A DNA stretch of 33,181 nt from UBA9647 sp049522195. GTDB taxonomy: Bacteria > Bacteroidota > Ignavibacteria > UBA10030. The position numbers were made by a program, and so were the translations under genes. The stretch's first letter is position 1. Every line of letters begins with the position of its first letter. Shown piece after piece: positions 1 through 8,845 of this stretch. The DNA lies in the NCBI GenBank assembly GCA_049522195.1, contig JBEKOB010000044.1, positions 1 to 33,181 of the forward strand. The letters are read 5' to 3'. The notes under the pieces are model-generated. The model was not told the DNA's origin. It saw nothing but the letters and a program-made list of their open reading frames with translations, and did not search any database.

Positions 1-75
1 GCTCAAAGCCTTGAGACCGAAGATGAAAAGGACTGCAGCGACGAGATACAGGAGATCGAGGAGGTATGGTGTCAT
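1..75 (-). CDS. pntB: NAD(P) transhydrogenase beta subunit, N-terminal fragment (cut by window edge)
   Basis: Only the first 25 codons are in the window. The reading begins MTPYLLDLLYLVAAVLFIFG, a hydrophobic first membrane helix of the kind that opens PntB. The ATG overlaps the stop codon of the preceding pntA2 gene (ATGA at 75-72), which indicates translational coupling. PntB normally carries the remaining membrane helices and the NADP(H)-binding domain III of the proton-translocating transhydrogenase. The identification rests on this short stretch plus gene order. Confidence 0.8.
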   Translation of the reverse strand, partial: MTPYLLDLLYLVAAVLFIFGLKALS

Positions 76-365
76 GGCCGGCCACGATCCTGTCGTTTGA
101 AGAGTCTGAGCATGCGATCGGTGATCAGGAATCCACCGACCACGTTGATCGTCGCGGCCGTCACGGCGACGAATCCAAGAGCTGTGCTCAATGTGTCATG
201 ACCTCCACCGGCTACGACCAATGACCCGACGAGCGAAATGCCGGAGATTGCATTGGTGGCAGACATCAGCGGTGTGTGCAGCGTCGGCGAGACTCGACGG
301 ATGACCTCGAGCCCGAGAAAACCGCCAAGAACAAGAATGTACAGGGGATCAATGAACTCGTTCAT
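72..365 (-). CDS. pntA2: NAD(P) transhydrogenase subunit alpha, membrane part (PntA2/PntAB)
   Basis: This 97-residue protein has about three hydrophobic helices and no soluble domain. It includes TPLMSATNAISGISLVGSL, the conserved loop and helix of the PntA C-terminal membrane domain. In organisms with split PntA this small subunit forms part of the proton channel together with PntB. The start codon overlaps the pntA1 stop (ATGA at 365-362), and its own stop overlaps the pntB start. The three genes are therefore one coupled operon. The complex sits in the cytoplasmic membrane and exchanges hydride between NADH and NADP+ driven by the proton gradient. Confidence 0.92.
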   Translation of the reverse strand: MNEFIDPLYILVLGGFLGLEVIRRVSPTLHTPLMSATNAISGISLVGSLVVAGGGHDTLSTALGFVAVTAATINVVGGFLITDRMLRLFKRQDRGRP

Positions 366-1528
366 ACGAGAGCTTCTCCCTTCTCAACCAGAAGTTGCCT
401 AACGACTTCATTCACGATTGTGCCGTTATCAGTAATCATGCAGCCCTTCACAATCTCATCTGCCGGATCGGGCCGTGTTGCGCCTTTTTGAAACAGATGA
501 AGCGCCAGGTTGGAGACATTCTTGGCGTAGAGTTGGCTGGCATGCGTCGGGAGTGTCGCGGGAAGATTAACCGGGCCCAGAATGGTTACACCATTGTGTT
601 CAATGGTTTTTCCCGGGTGTGTCAATTCACAATTTCCCCCTTGTTCGGCTGCCAGATCGACAATGACCGCTCCGGGACGCATCAACCCGAGCATCTCCGC
701 AGTGATGAGGACCGGAGGACGTTTGCCAAATATCTGAGCGGTTGAGATCACGACATCCACAATCGGCAGACGCTTGCTGATGATGTCCTGTTCCTTCTTG
801 AGAAACTCCGCTGATTGTTCCCGGGCGTAGCCGCCGGCTGCCTCTGTCGGTTCAATGATCGAGATGTCGATGAAAGCGGCGCCGAGGCTCCGAACCTGGT
901 CGCGCACCGCTGGTCGTGGATCGAATGCTTCAACTTTTGCTCCGAGTCGCCTCGCCGTCGCAATTGCCTGAAGTCCAGCGACGCCCGCTCCCAGAATGAG
1001 CACGATGGCGGGAGGGATTGTACCGGCCGCCGTCATAAGGAGTGGGAACAGTTTGTGAAGTTTTGACGCTGCGATAAGCACGGATTTGTAGCCGGCAACA
1101 GTTGCCATGGAGCTCAAGGCGTCCATGCTTTGCGCGCGGGAGATTCGCGGTACATATTCCATCGCGAAACTTGTGATACGCCGATGCACAAAAATCCTGA
1201 CGATGTCCGGGTTTGAGACGGGGGCGAGGAACCCGATGTAGGTTGATCCTTCCCGTAAGAGTTCGGCCTCATCTTTCTGAAGTATCGGATGGAACTGAGG
1301 GGGCTGGACTTTCAGGATCGTCTGGCTAGCTTGATAAAGGCTTGGCGTGTCGGGAAGGATCCGGGCTCCGGCCTGTTCGTACTCGATATCCGGAAAAAAG
1401 GATGCAAGTCCGGCGCCGGCTTCGATAAACACCTCATGGTTCTCACGGGTAAGCGATGAGACTAGGGAAGGAACAAGTGCTACCCGGGTTTCGCCGGGCG
1501 CGCTTTCTTTCGGAATGCCGATTTTCAA
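362..1528 (-). CDS. pntA1: NAD(P) transhydrogenase subunit alpha, NAD-binding part (PntA1/PntAA)
   Basis: The protein belongs to the alanine dehydrogenase / PNT family and supplies the NAD(H)-binding domain I. Visible motifs are the N-terminal LKIGIPKESAPGETRVALVP, the Rossmann glycine motif in ILGAGVAGLQAIATARRLGA followed by the acidic FDPRP, and PGAVIVDLAAEQGGN. The reading frame is open up to 1597, but the family-like sequence begins at a TTG at 1528-1526. It is preceded by AGGCGG and gives 388 residues, the usual length for a split PntA1. The upstream 23 residues do not resemble the family, so I chose TTG. A TTGACA-like -35 hexamer lies at 1652-1647 (minus strand) but I see no convincing -10. 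Confidence 0.9.
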   Translation of the reverse strand: MKIGIPKESAPGETRVALVPSLVSSLTRENHEVFIEAGAGLASFFPDIEYEQAGARILPDTPSLYQASQTILKVQPPQFHPILQKDEAELLREGSTYIGFLAPVSNPDIVRIFVHRRITSFAMEYVPRISRAQSMDALSSMATVAGYKSVLIAASKLHKLFPLLMTAAGTIPPAIVLILGAGVAGLQAIATARRLGAKVEAFDPRPAVRDQVRSLGAAFIDISIIEPTEAAGGYAREQSAEFLKKEQDIISKRLPIVDVVISTAQIFGKRPPVLITAEMLGLMRPGAVIVDLAAEQGGNCELTHPGKTIEHNGVTILGPVNLPATLPTHASQLYAKNVSNLALHLFQKGATRPDPADEIVKGCMITDNGTIVNEVVRQLLVEKGEALV

Positions 1529-1703
1529 GCCTGTCCGCCTGATGATGGTGGTACATCGATGTGGGATTACGAGCAAAAGAACAACGAAATCCGACAAAAA
1601 GTTCTGAAATCGGCGAAATCACCGGGCGGAAAAATCGTGAAATGACTGTCAAAGCAGCATGAGGGGAACTCACCAGAAATTTGGGGAGGCAATGCCGGGA
1701 AAC

Positions 1704-1733
1704 AAAAAAGGCTGGCGTTGAAGCGCCAGCCTT
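1704..1733 (-). terminator. Rho-independent terminator of the Stn-like operon
   Basis: On the minus strand a perfect 10-bp stem (AAGGCTGGCG against CGCCAGCCTT) with a 6-base loop is followed by a run of T. It lies about 20 bases after the stop codon of the large fusion protein at 1753. It separates the bifurcation-type operon from the pnt operon, which therefore probably has its own promoter between 1529 and 1703. Confidence 0.93.
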
Positions 1734-1752
1734 GAGTTCGAGTCCAGAGATG

Positions 1753-4700
1753 TTACGCTCTGATCAGCTTCATTTGGGCGATCATCCGCGCATCGATCTG
1801 CAGTACCTGTGGTGCCTCTGCGCTGACCGAGAGAGCCTGATCGGAGTAGAGGGCAAAGTGAGCCTTCCCATCTGGTGTGGGAAATGAACCGTGATTGCGG
1901 TGGCTTGACTCATTCAACTTGATGAACGATTGCAGCTCCGCATAAACTTCGTCGGCGGGATGAGATTGCTCAGTGTCTCCCACCGAGCTGAAGAGCTTGT
2001 TCATGATGTCGAGCGTCCGCATTCCATTGGCAGGAAAACCTATGGGGTTTGTCGGCTGTTGCATGCCGAACCAGTTTGTCAGGTGACCTTCGGATTCCAT
2101 GTATGCCGAGAGAGGCAGGAAAACATCCGCCGCCTGAGCGGTCTCCGTCAGGAACATGTCAGCGACAACGAGAAACTCCAGATTGTTGATGAAGTGATTA
2201 TAGTCGGGAGCAATCGATGGATTCTCGCCGAAGATCACCGCAGCGCGTATCTTGTCTTCGCGGATCTTGCGGCCAATGTTCGTGCCGGAGGTCTCGAACA
2301 ACTTCTTCATGTCAGTCTTCCAGACTTTCCCGGTAGCATCTGCGATCTGATTAGTCTCCATTGAACCACCACCGGGCAGGAGGCGATTATCGAAACCTGC
2401 GAGCCGCATGCCGACGTTATTGCATTGTCCCGAGACCAGCGCGATGCCGGAGCCTTCTGTCCCAATCTTCCCGAGTGAGAGCATCAGTGTCGCAAGAGCC
2501 CTGAGGTCATTCGCTGCCCGGTCGATTCGACTTTCAATGTTGTAGTATGCAACGATCTTCTTGGACGGATCGGATAACAGATCGACGACTTTCAGTATGT
2601 TGTCGACCGCGACTCCGGTTACGGCGGACACTTCGTTCAGATCATATTTTGTCAAGCTGGCAAGGACCTGCTCGGAGTTCACGGTTTTCTCGAGGAGGTA
2701 CTGCTGGTTGAGTTTGTTCCGCCGCGCCAGCTCAGCGATGACGCCGTTGAGGAGCGTTGTCGCAGTACCGCGTCTCGGATCAGCCCACACAGTCGCATAC
2801 CCCGTCAGATCGATCTGGCCTGAGTTGATGACAATCGCCTGCGTCCCTTTCTTGATGCGACGCTTCATTTGCCATCCAAGTACCGGATTCTCGGATGTCG
2901 GATTGCCGCCGAGTACGATGAACAGATCTGCCGACTCGATCTCTTTCGCGCCGACAGTTGACGCAGTCGCCCCGATCATCGTGTCCAACGCGTGGTAATC
3001 CGCCTCGTTTACCATGCGATGGAACGACGCAATGTTGTTCGTTCCGATCGCGGCGCGGGCGTATTTACCTGCGAGGTACAACTCTTCGTTGGTCAGTTTC
3101 GGTGAGGCGGAGACCAGGATGTGATCGGGGGTGTGATCCTCGATGACCTTCGCAAGCCCCTTTTTCACCGCTTCGAATGCCTCTTCCCACGATGCATCCC
3201 TCAGCTTTCCGTCTTTGCGGACCATCGGCTTCATGCGACGTGATCCGTCGAGGTAATGCTCATAGCCAAAACGCCCCTTCACGCAGAGTTCGCCGCGGTT
3301 TGGACCGAGTTCCGGCGGGGCTCCTGCGACGAAATACAGATCAGGTGTTTTCACCATGAACGTGATGTTGCACCCGACAGAACAATAGTTACACACGTTA
3401 TACACCGGTTCCATTTTCCACGGTCCGCTTCGGCGGAACGGCATCTTTTCGACAAGGGCACCAGTCGGGCACACGTCAATACAGTTTCCGCAGGAAACGC
3501 AGTTTGTCTCGTGAAGAGCCTTCTCCATTGCCGGCTTCATAATCGTGCGGAATCCACGATTGACAAATCCAAGTGCCGCGACATTCAGAATTTCGGAACA
3601 TGTATTGACACAACGTCCGCAGCGGATGCACTTGTTTAAGTCGATTTTGACGAACGGATGGCGCGTATCAACCTTGTAACGATTGAATGCTCCGACAAAC
3701 CGCTCCTGATCGACGCCGTACTCGGTGCAATAGTCCTGCAACGCGCAAGAGAGACCGACATCACAACCACATTCTGCACAACGAAGTGCCTCAATTCTTG
3801 CAGTCTCGTCGTCGTAGGCATGTTCAACTTCATTGAAGCCGAGAATTCGCTCGATGACCGGTACTTCGTCAGGGTCATGGCGATGGATCTTCTCAAGCGG
3901 AGGGATGTCCTGCGGAGTCAGCTTATGAAATGCATCTCGCCGGCTCTCAAATCGGGGTACGAGAGGTTCAACAACACCTGTCTGAAGGTACTTGTCGATC
4001 GCGCGGGCGGCCTTGCGCCCGGCTGCGATAGCATCGATGGCGTCGGCCGGACCGGTGACCACGTCCCCTCCGGCAAAAACGCCGGGCCTTGAGGTGTCAA
4101 ATGTTCCGGATTTCGCGTCAATCGTCTTCCACTTTGTGATTTTAATTTTGGTATCGCCGTCGACTCCGTCGAGATTTGCTTCCTGTCCGATGGCCGAAAT
4201 GACCCAGTCACACTGCAGCGAATATTCAGATCCCTTCATGGGCACAGGTCGGCGCCGCCCGCTGGAATCCGGCTCACCCAACTCCATCTTAATACACTCG
4301 ATCGAGGACATTCGTCCGTGTTCGACATTTACGCGAACGGGGGCTGCGAGATACTGCAACTCAACGCCCTCATGTGCAGCCGCATCGATCTCCACGTGAT
4401 TCGCAGGCATTTCCTGGCGCGTGCGACGATAGAGAAGTATAACTTTATCGGCTCCGAGACGAATGGATGTTCTCGCCGCATCGATGGCCGTGTTGCCGCC
4501 ACCAACCACAACAACTCGTCCTTTGACCGGCGGATTGGTTTTCATTTCGACCTGCTTCAGGAACTCCACTCCGCTGAGGACACCTTCCGCCTCCTCGTTC
4601 TCAACCTGCATCGGCTTGCCAACCTGGGCACCAAGACCAACAAAAACGGACTTGAAACCCTGATCGAATAAACTGTCGATCGTAAAGTCTTTCCCCAATG

Positions 4701-5487
4701 AACGGTCTGTATGCACTTCGACGCCGAGGTCCGTAATCCACTTAATCTCCTTGTCCAGGACTTCCTTGGGAAGCCTGTATTCCGGGATGCCGTACCGGAG
4801 CATGCCGCCCATCGCCGGCAGTGCTTCGAAGATTGTCGGCTGATATCCTTCGGTGACGAGATAATACGCACACGTGAGTCCTGCAGGCCCGCCGCCGACA
4901 ATCGCCACGCGATTGCCATTTGACGGTTTCACTTCAGGTTTCCACATCTCGCCGATCATATCCTGGTCGGCGACATAGCGTTTCAGGAAATCAATGCCGA
5001 CCGGCTCGTCAACCATTGAGCGACGACAATTCACTTCACATTTTCGTGTGCAGACGCGACCGCAGACCGACGGAAGTGGATTCTTCTCCTTGATGAGTGC
5101 TATAGCTTCCTTGAACTTGCCGAGATGAATGAGGGACATGTACCCCTGGATATCGACATCGGCGGGACAATTCAGGCGGCATGGTCCGAAACAGTCGGCA
5201 TAGTGGTCCGAGAGGAGCAGTTCCAGGCAAGTCTTGCGAGCGCGCTTCACCTTCTCCGAACGCGTGTAAATCTTCATTCCTTCTGCGACCTTGGTGGCGC
5301 AGGAGGGGTACAACTTGGTCTGGCCCTCGAGCTCCACGACGCACAGAAAACATGAGCCGAACGGTGGAAGCTTCTCGTCGTGACAGAGGGTCGGGATGTT
5401 GTCGAGCTTCTGCTCCCTGCAGACCTGAAGAATCGTCTTGTCGGGCGATGCGGTAACTTGTTGTCCGTTGATTTCGAGAGTCAGCAT
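1753..5487 (-). CDS. NuoG/NfnB-type fusion subunit of a putative electron-bifurcating transhydrogenase (StnC-like); formate-dehydrogenase-like domain lacks the Mo ligand
   Basis: The protein has 1244 residues. Residues 1-80 form a plant-type [2Fe-2S] domain (C35, C46, C49, C63). A His/Cys-rich cluster follows near 95-107. Residues 139-505 are a GltD/NfnB-like module with Cys at 142-154, an FAD-binding VAIVGGGPAGLT at 194 and an NADPH-binding VVVVGGGNTAIDAA with YRRTR. Extra cysteines lie at 570-587. Two ferredoxin-type [4Fe-4S] clusters use C620/623/626/630 and C663/666/669/673. A formate-dehydrogenase-like domain starts with C699/702/706/735. Where formate dehydrogenases have Cys/Sec-His, this protein reads R-M-V826-N827, so no Mo ligand is visible. 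The domain order matches, as I recall it, the large subunit of the Stn transhydrogenase of Sporomusa. I infer NADH/NADP(H)/ferredoxin electron transfer. The start has GAGGATAG upstream, and the NuoF-like gene ends 8 bases before it. Confidence 0.85.
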   Translation of the reverse strand: MLTLEINGQQVTASPDKTILQVCREQKLDNIPTLCHDEKLPPFGSCFLCVVELEGQTKLYPSCATKVAEGMKIYTRSEKVKRARKTCLELLLSDHYADCFGPCRLNCPADVDIQGYMSLIHLGKFKEAIALIKEKNPLPSVCGRVCTRKCEVNCRRSMVDEPVGIDFLKRYVADQDMIGEMWKPEVKPSNGNRVAIVGGGPAGLTCAYYLVTEGYQPTIFEALPAMGGMLRYGIPEYRLPKEVLDKEIKWITDLGVEVHTDRSLGKDFTIDSLFDQGFKSVFVGLGAQVGKPMQVENEEAEGVLSGVEFLKQVEMKTNPPVKGRVVVVGGGNTAIDAARTSIRLGADKVILLYRRTRQEMPANHVEIDAAAHEGVELQYLAAPVRVNVEHGRMSSIECIKMELGEPDSSGRRRPVPMKGSEYSLQCDWVISAIGQEANLDGVDGDTKIKITKWKTIDAKSGTFDTSRPGVFAGGDVVTGPADAIDAIAAGRKAARAIDKYLQTGVVEPLVPRFESRRDAFHKLTPQDIPPLEKIHRHDPDEVPVIERILGFNEVEHAYDDETARIEALRCAECGCDVGLSCALQDYCTEYGVDQERFVGAFNRYKVDTRHPFVKIDLNKCIRCGRCVNTCSEILNVAALGFVNRGFRTIMKPAMEKALHETNCVSCGNCIDVCPTGALVEKMPFRRSGPWKMEPVYNVCNYCSVGCNITFMVKTPDLYFVAGAPPELGPNRGELCVKGRFGYEHYLDGSRRMKPMVRKDGKLRDASWEEAFEAVKKGLAKVIEDHTPDHILVSASPKLTNEELYLAGKYARAAIGTNNIASFHRMVNEADYHALDTMIGATASTVGAKEIESADLFIVLGGNPTSENPVLGWQMKRRIKKGTQAIVINSGQIDLTGYATVWADPRRGTATTLLNGVIAELARRNKLNQQYLLEKTVNSEQVLASLTKYDLNEVSAVTGVAVDNILKVVDLLSDPSKKIVAYYNIESRIDRAANDLRALATLMLSLGKIGTEGSGIALVSGQCNNVGMRLAGFDNRLLPGGGSMETNQIADATGKVWKTDMKKLFETSGTNIGRKIREDKIRAAVIFGENPSIAPDYNHFINNLEFLVVADMFLTETAQAADVFLPLSAYMESEGHLTNWFGMQQPTNPIGFPANGMRTLDIMNKLFSSVGDTEQSHPADEVYAELQSFIKLNESSHRNHGSFPTPDGKAHFALYSDQALSVSAEAPQVLQIDARMIAQMKLIRA

Positions 5488-5495
5488 TGCTATCC

Positions 5496-7253
5496 TCAGT
5501 CTTTCGTTACGGCATCAAAGCGGCACACGGTGAAGCACTTCTCGCATCTGATACATTTGTCCTGATCAATGACATGGATTTCGCGCTTCTTGCCCGTGAT
5601 GGCTCCCGTGGGGCAGGCGCGGGCACATACCATACAGCCGGGGCACTTGTCGTTGATCGTGAATGTGAGGAGAGGCGCGCACACATGAGCCGGGCACTTC
5701 TTCTTCTCGATGTGCGTAACATACTCGTCCCGGAAGTACTTCAACGTGGTGATGACAGGGTTCGGTGCCGATCCGCCGAGCGCGCATAGGGAGGCATTCC
5801 GGATCTGATCGCTCAGCTCGGTGAGGTTGTCGAGGTCCTCCATTGTTCCATTACCCATCGTGATACGTTCGAGAATTTCCAGCATACGTTTGGTGCCGAT
5901 GCGGCAGAACGTACACTTCCCGCACGACTCAGCCTGCGTGAAGCTGAGAAAGAACTTCGCCACATCGACCATGCAGGTGGTCTCATCCATCACGATGAGG
6001 CCGCCGGAGCCCATGATGGCGCCGGTCTTTGGGATTTGCTGGTAGTCGATCTGCGTGTCGCTCATCGATGCAGGGATGCAACCGCCCGACGGTCCGCCCA
6101 TCTGAACGGCCTTGAATTCCTTATCGTGCATAATGCCGCCGCAGACGTCGAAGATAATAGACTTGATGGAGATTCCCATCGGCACTTCGACGAGGCCCGT
6201 CCGCTTCACCTTGCCCGCCATCGCGAACACTTTGGTACCTTTGCTGTCAGCCGTTCCGTACTTGGCGAACGCCGCGCCTCCGTTTATCACAATCCAAGGG
6301 ACATTTGCAAACGTCTCGACGTTGTTAATATTCGTCGGTTTGCCCCAGAGGCCGGAATTCGCGGGAAATGGGGGACGGAAGCGTGGCATTCCACGACGTC
6401 CTTCGACAGAGGCCATCAGCGCAGTTTCTTCGCCGCAGACGAAAGCACCGGCCCCTTCTTTGATGGTAAGATCAAAATTGAATCCTGTTCCAAGGATGTT
6501 CTGTCCAAGGAACCCCTTTTTACGGGCTTGTCCGATCGCCTGCCGCAGGCGTGTAACAGCCTTTGGATATTCAGCCCGACAGTAGATATATCCGAAATCG
6601 GCCCCGATTGCGTAGCCGGCGATGATCATTCCTTCCAGAACCGCGTGAGGATCGCTCTCAAGAACTGAGCGATCCATAAACGCTCCGGGATCACCCTCAT
6701 CAGCGTTACAGATCACATATTTCTTGTTGCCGGCTGCTGCTCGCGTGAGTTTCCACTTTGTTCCCGTCGGAAATCCGGCGCCGCCGCGACCTCGCAAGCC
6801 GGAGAGAATCACTTCATTCACCACGGCGTCCGGCGCCATGCTAGTCAAGACCTTTTTAATCGCCTGATAGCCGCCCACCCCAATGTATTCGTCGATGGAG
6901 CCCGGGTCGATTTTGCCGCAGTTGCGCAGGACGATGCGCACCTGGTTCTCAAAGAACCCAATTTCCTTGCCTTCGCCTGAGACGAGCCAATCCGGAATCG
7001 GCCGGTCGTTCAACACATCTTCTTCGACAATCTTTCCTACCCGATCAGGTGTGACATCGCCGTAGAGCCGCGGGCTTCCAGTTCCGTTGCTGATTTCGAC
7101 GAGGACCTCGCGATAGCACATCCCGACGCAGCCGGTTTCTTTGAGAAAAAATGCATCAGGGCGTTCCTTCAGTTCGTCCTGGAATGCCTTATAAACCTTC
7201 TCGCCGCCGGCGGAAATACCGCATGTTCCCAATCCGATGGATACAGTTTTCAT
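5496..7253 (-). CDS. NuoF-like NADH/FMN-binding subunit (HydB/HndC/StnB type)
   Basis: The 585-residue flavoprotein transfers electrons between NAD(H) and iron-sulfur clusters through FMN. Residues 1-60 form a thioredoxin-like [2Fe-2S] domain with C11, C42 and C46. The NuoF core shows RGRGGAGFPTGTKW (154-167), NADEGDPGAF (183-192) and GAGAFVCGEETAL (267-279). A [4Fe-4S] site uses C444/447/450 and C490. A C-terminal two-cluster ferredoxin domain (C537/540/543/547 and C567/570/573/577) is present, which complex I NuoF lacks. That extension is typical of soluble bifurcating complexes such as HydABC and related families. The start at 7253 has GAGGTCTTGA upstream. Genes before and after lie within 8 bases, so it is in one operon with the NuoE-like and fusion subunits. 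Confidence 0.93.
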   Translation of the reverse strand: MKTVSIGLGTCGISAGGEKVYKAFQDELKERPDAFFLKETGCVGMCYREVLVEISNGTGSPRLYGDVTPDRVGKIVEEDVLNDRPIPDWLVSGEGKEIGFFENQVRIVLRNCGKIDPGSIDEYIGVGGYQAIKKVLTSMAPDAVVNEVILSGLRGRGGAGFPTGTKWKLTRAAAGNKKYVICNADEGDPGAFMDRSVLESDPHAVLEGMIIAGYAIGADFGYIYCRAEYPKAVTRLRQAIGQARKKGFLGQNILGTGFNFDLTIKEGAGAFVCGEETALMASVEGRRGMPRFRPPFPANSGLWGKPTNINNVETFANVPWIVINGGAAFAKYGTADSKGTKVFAMAGKVKRTGLVEVPMGISIKSIIFDVCGGIMHDKEFKAVQMGGPSGGCIPASMSDTQIDYQQIPKTGAIMGSGGLIVMDETTCMVDVAKFFLSFTQAESCGKCTFCRIGTKRMLEILERITMGNGTMEDLDNLTELSDQIRNASLCALGGSAPNPVITTLKYFRDEYVTHIEKKKCPAHVCAPLLTFTINDKCPGCMVCARACPTGAITGKKREIHVIDQDKCIRCEKCFTVCRFDAVTKD

Positions 7254-7261
7254 TCAAGACC

Positions 7262-7768
7262 TCATTCTTCGACTGCTTTGGAAACGGCGCCGACGCGGCG
7301 CTTCTCTTCGCGAATGACCTTTCGGGTTTTTCCCGCATCAAGCCGGCCCTGTGTTTCGCCGTTGATCGTCATGACAGGAGCAAGAGAACAACACCCGAGA
7401 CATGCAACGGAGAGGAGAGAAAAATTCCCGTCGTCCGTCGTTTCATCATAGGTTATCTGCAGCTCATCTTGTATCGTGTCATACACCGTTTTGGCACCGT
7501 TCACGTGACAGGCTGTCCCGTTGCAGATCTTCACCACATTCCTACCGAGCGGCTTCGTCCGGAACTGAGCGTAGAACGTCACGACTCCATAAATCTCGGC
7601 CGCCGGTATTCCCGTGACGTGACTGATATGGTCGATCGCTTTCTCTGAAACATAACCGTATGTGTTCTGTGCCGATTGCAGCAGCGGAATCAGAGCACCT
7701 GCGTGGCCGTCATACTTCCACAGATCGACATTAAAGGGTTTGAATTCGTCTGTAAGGTGTTCTGCCAT
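7262..7768 (-). CDS. NuoE-like [2Fe-2S] subunit (HydC/HndA/StnA type)
   Basis: The protein has 168 residues, the usual size of the 24-kDa NuoE family. Residues 1-75 are the helical N-terminal part, including IPAAEIYGVVTFYAQF. The thioredoxin-like C-terminal part carries the four [2Fe-2S] cysteines C82, C87, C123 and C127 (CNGTAC and CLGCC). It normally partners the NuoF-like subunit directly encoded downstream. The start at 7768 is preceded by AAGG. The gene follows the RAM-domain protein by 10 bases. Confidence 0.93.
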   Translation of the reverse strand: MAEHLTDEFKPFNVDLWKYDGHAGALIPLLQSAQNTYGYVSEKAIDHISHVTGIPAAEIYGVVTFYAQFRTKPLGRNVVKICNGTACHVNGAKTVYDTIQDELQITYDETTDDGNFSLLSVACLGCCSLAPVMTINGETQGRLDAGKTRKVIREEKRRVGAVSKAVEE

Positions 7769-7778
7769 GGTCCAAACC

Positions 7779-8270
7779 TTAGATTTGTTTCAGGTTGATG
7801 ACACGATCTTGTTTCAGCCGGAGGACGCCATCGATCGGGCGTATCTGCTCGTTGATCGCTCTGTCAACCGATTGAAATGTATTGCCGCTGACGGCTGCGA
7901 TAATCTCGCTGCTGTCTTGCTTTGATGAACAGAATGACACCTGTGAGATGGCGGCAAGTCGATCACGGATAGAAGCAAGTTTGCCCGATTCCACTTCAAG
8001 AAATACGATGGAGTAACAGAAGGCTGGATTACACAAGAATTTTCCGGATTCGTCAGAGATTTCGATGACGTCGAGCTCCTGGACACCCCCGAGGCCGCGA
8101 ATCTGTTCAAGCAGCTTGGTTGGGGGAGCACTCAGTTTTGCGACAAGGTCGACGTGCCCGTCCACTGCATTCCAGCACTCAACGATCTCCGAATGCTCGA
8201 GGACCTCGGCCGCTGGTACAAGGTTCTCGGGATCCGAGAGCCGGGCAAGAAGAAGAGATCCACTGCTCAT
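7779..8270 (-). CDS. Putative tandem Lrp/AsnC ligand-domain (RAM-like) protein without HTH
   Basis: The 163-residue soluble protein appears to have two repeats of an alpha/beta fold like the ligand-binding (RAM) domain of Lrp/AsnC. The first is residues 3-75, with the pattern ECWNAVDGHVDLVAKLSAP...IRGLGGVQELDVIEI. The second is residues 85-160, ending in IRPIDGVLRLKQDRVINL. No helix-turn-helix is visible. The frame is open upstream to 8342, but ATG at 8270 has AAAGGAC at the right distance, so I used it. It lies between the ferredoxin gene (283-base gap) and the NuoE-like gene (10-base gap), suggesting a metabolite-sensing or assembly role for the redox complex. The family assignment is by pattern only. 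Confidence 0.6.
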   Translation of the reverse strand: MSSGSLLLARLSDPENLVPAAEVLEHSEIVECWNAVDGHVDLVAKLSAPPTKLLEQIRGLGGVQELDVIEISDESGKFLCNPAFCYSIVFLEVESGKLASIRDRLAAISQVSFCSSKQDSSEIIAAVSGNTFQSVDRAINEQIRPIDGVLRLKQDRVINLKQI

Positions 8271-8553
8271 AATTTCGAAGTCCTTTCGAAAAGAGTACGT
8301 CAGCGCTACTGCGCGAGTGTGCTCGACCTGGGACGCAGGCATTTGAAAAGGAGGCGAGAGATCTCTGGTTGAGTATCAGGGAGGATTGCAGCGCTGCAAG
8401 TCCCGGATTCACTCACCCTCGCGATCACGAAGCTCCCCACGTGCGGCTTGAGAACGCTGCGTCAATGACACTTCTGAAAACTATCGCGATGCAATTCTGT
8501 TTCATGAAGACTCAGGCGAAAACCATTGTTCTTCAATATCCCGTGGGACAGGT

Positions 8554-8793
8554 TCAAAATGGTTCGCCGTCGTCCTTGATGCAGTTCATCGGGCAGGTTT
8601 CCATCGCCCGGCGAATATCATCTTCCTCTCCCGGATCGGCAGGCTGCTGAAAAACGTAATAGTACGACGAGTCGTTGCTGTACATGAAATTCTGCAACGC
8701 ATATGAGAAACAAATTCCGCAGCCATTGCATGCGCTTGTGACAAAATACTTCCCGGGTACGTTCTCCCGAAGCCTGACTGCGATCATCGACAT
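8554..8793 (-). CDS. Single-cluster [4Fe-4S] ferredoxin
   Basis: The 79-residue protein carries C22, C25, C28 and C67 in CNGCGIC...CPMNC, the cysteine pattern of mono-cluster ferredoxins. It also has an acidic C-terminal half (PADPGEEDD). An additional cysteine is at C71. The reading frame is open further upstream, but ATG at 8793 has a strong GGAGGAG ribosome site 6-7 bases before it. It is the first gene of the redox block and may be the low-potential partner of the NuoEF/fusion complex encoded downstream. That partnership is inferred from position. Confidence 0.85.
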   Translation of the reverse strand: MSMIAVRLRENVPGKYFVTSACNGCGICFSYALQNFMYSNDSSYYYVFQQPADPGEEDDIRRAMETCPMNCIKDDGEPF

Positions 8794-8845
8794 GATTGTC
8801 TCCTCCAGCTGAAGAACTCGTGAACCCCTTGTAGCAGCATAACTT

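Noticed and set aside
1753..5487. Annotation as NAD-dependent formate dehydrogenase alpha subunit
   Set aside because: The Cys/Sec-His pair at the Mo site is Val826-Asn827 and an NADPH/FAD module is fused in, which fits a transhydrogenase better.
8369..8650. Plus-strand 93-codon frame overlapping the ferredoxin gene
   Set aside because: It runs antisense into a ferredoxin with complete cysteine motif and good ribosome site; no signature of its own.
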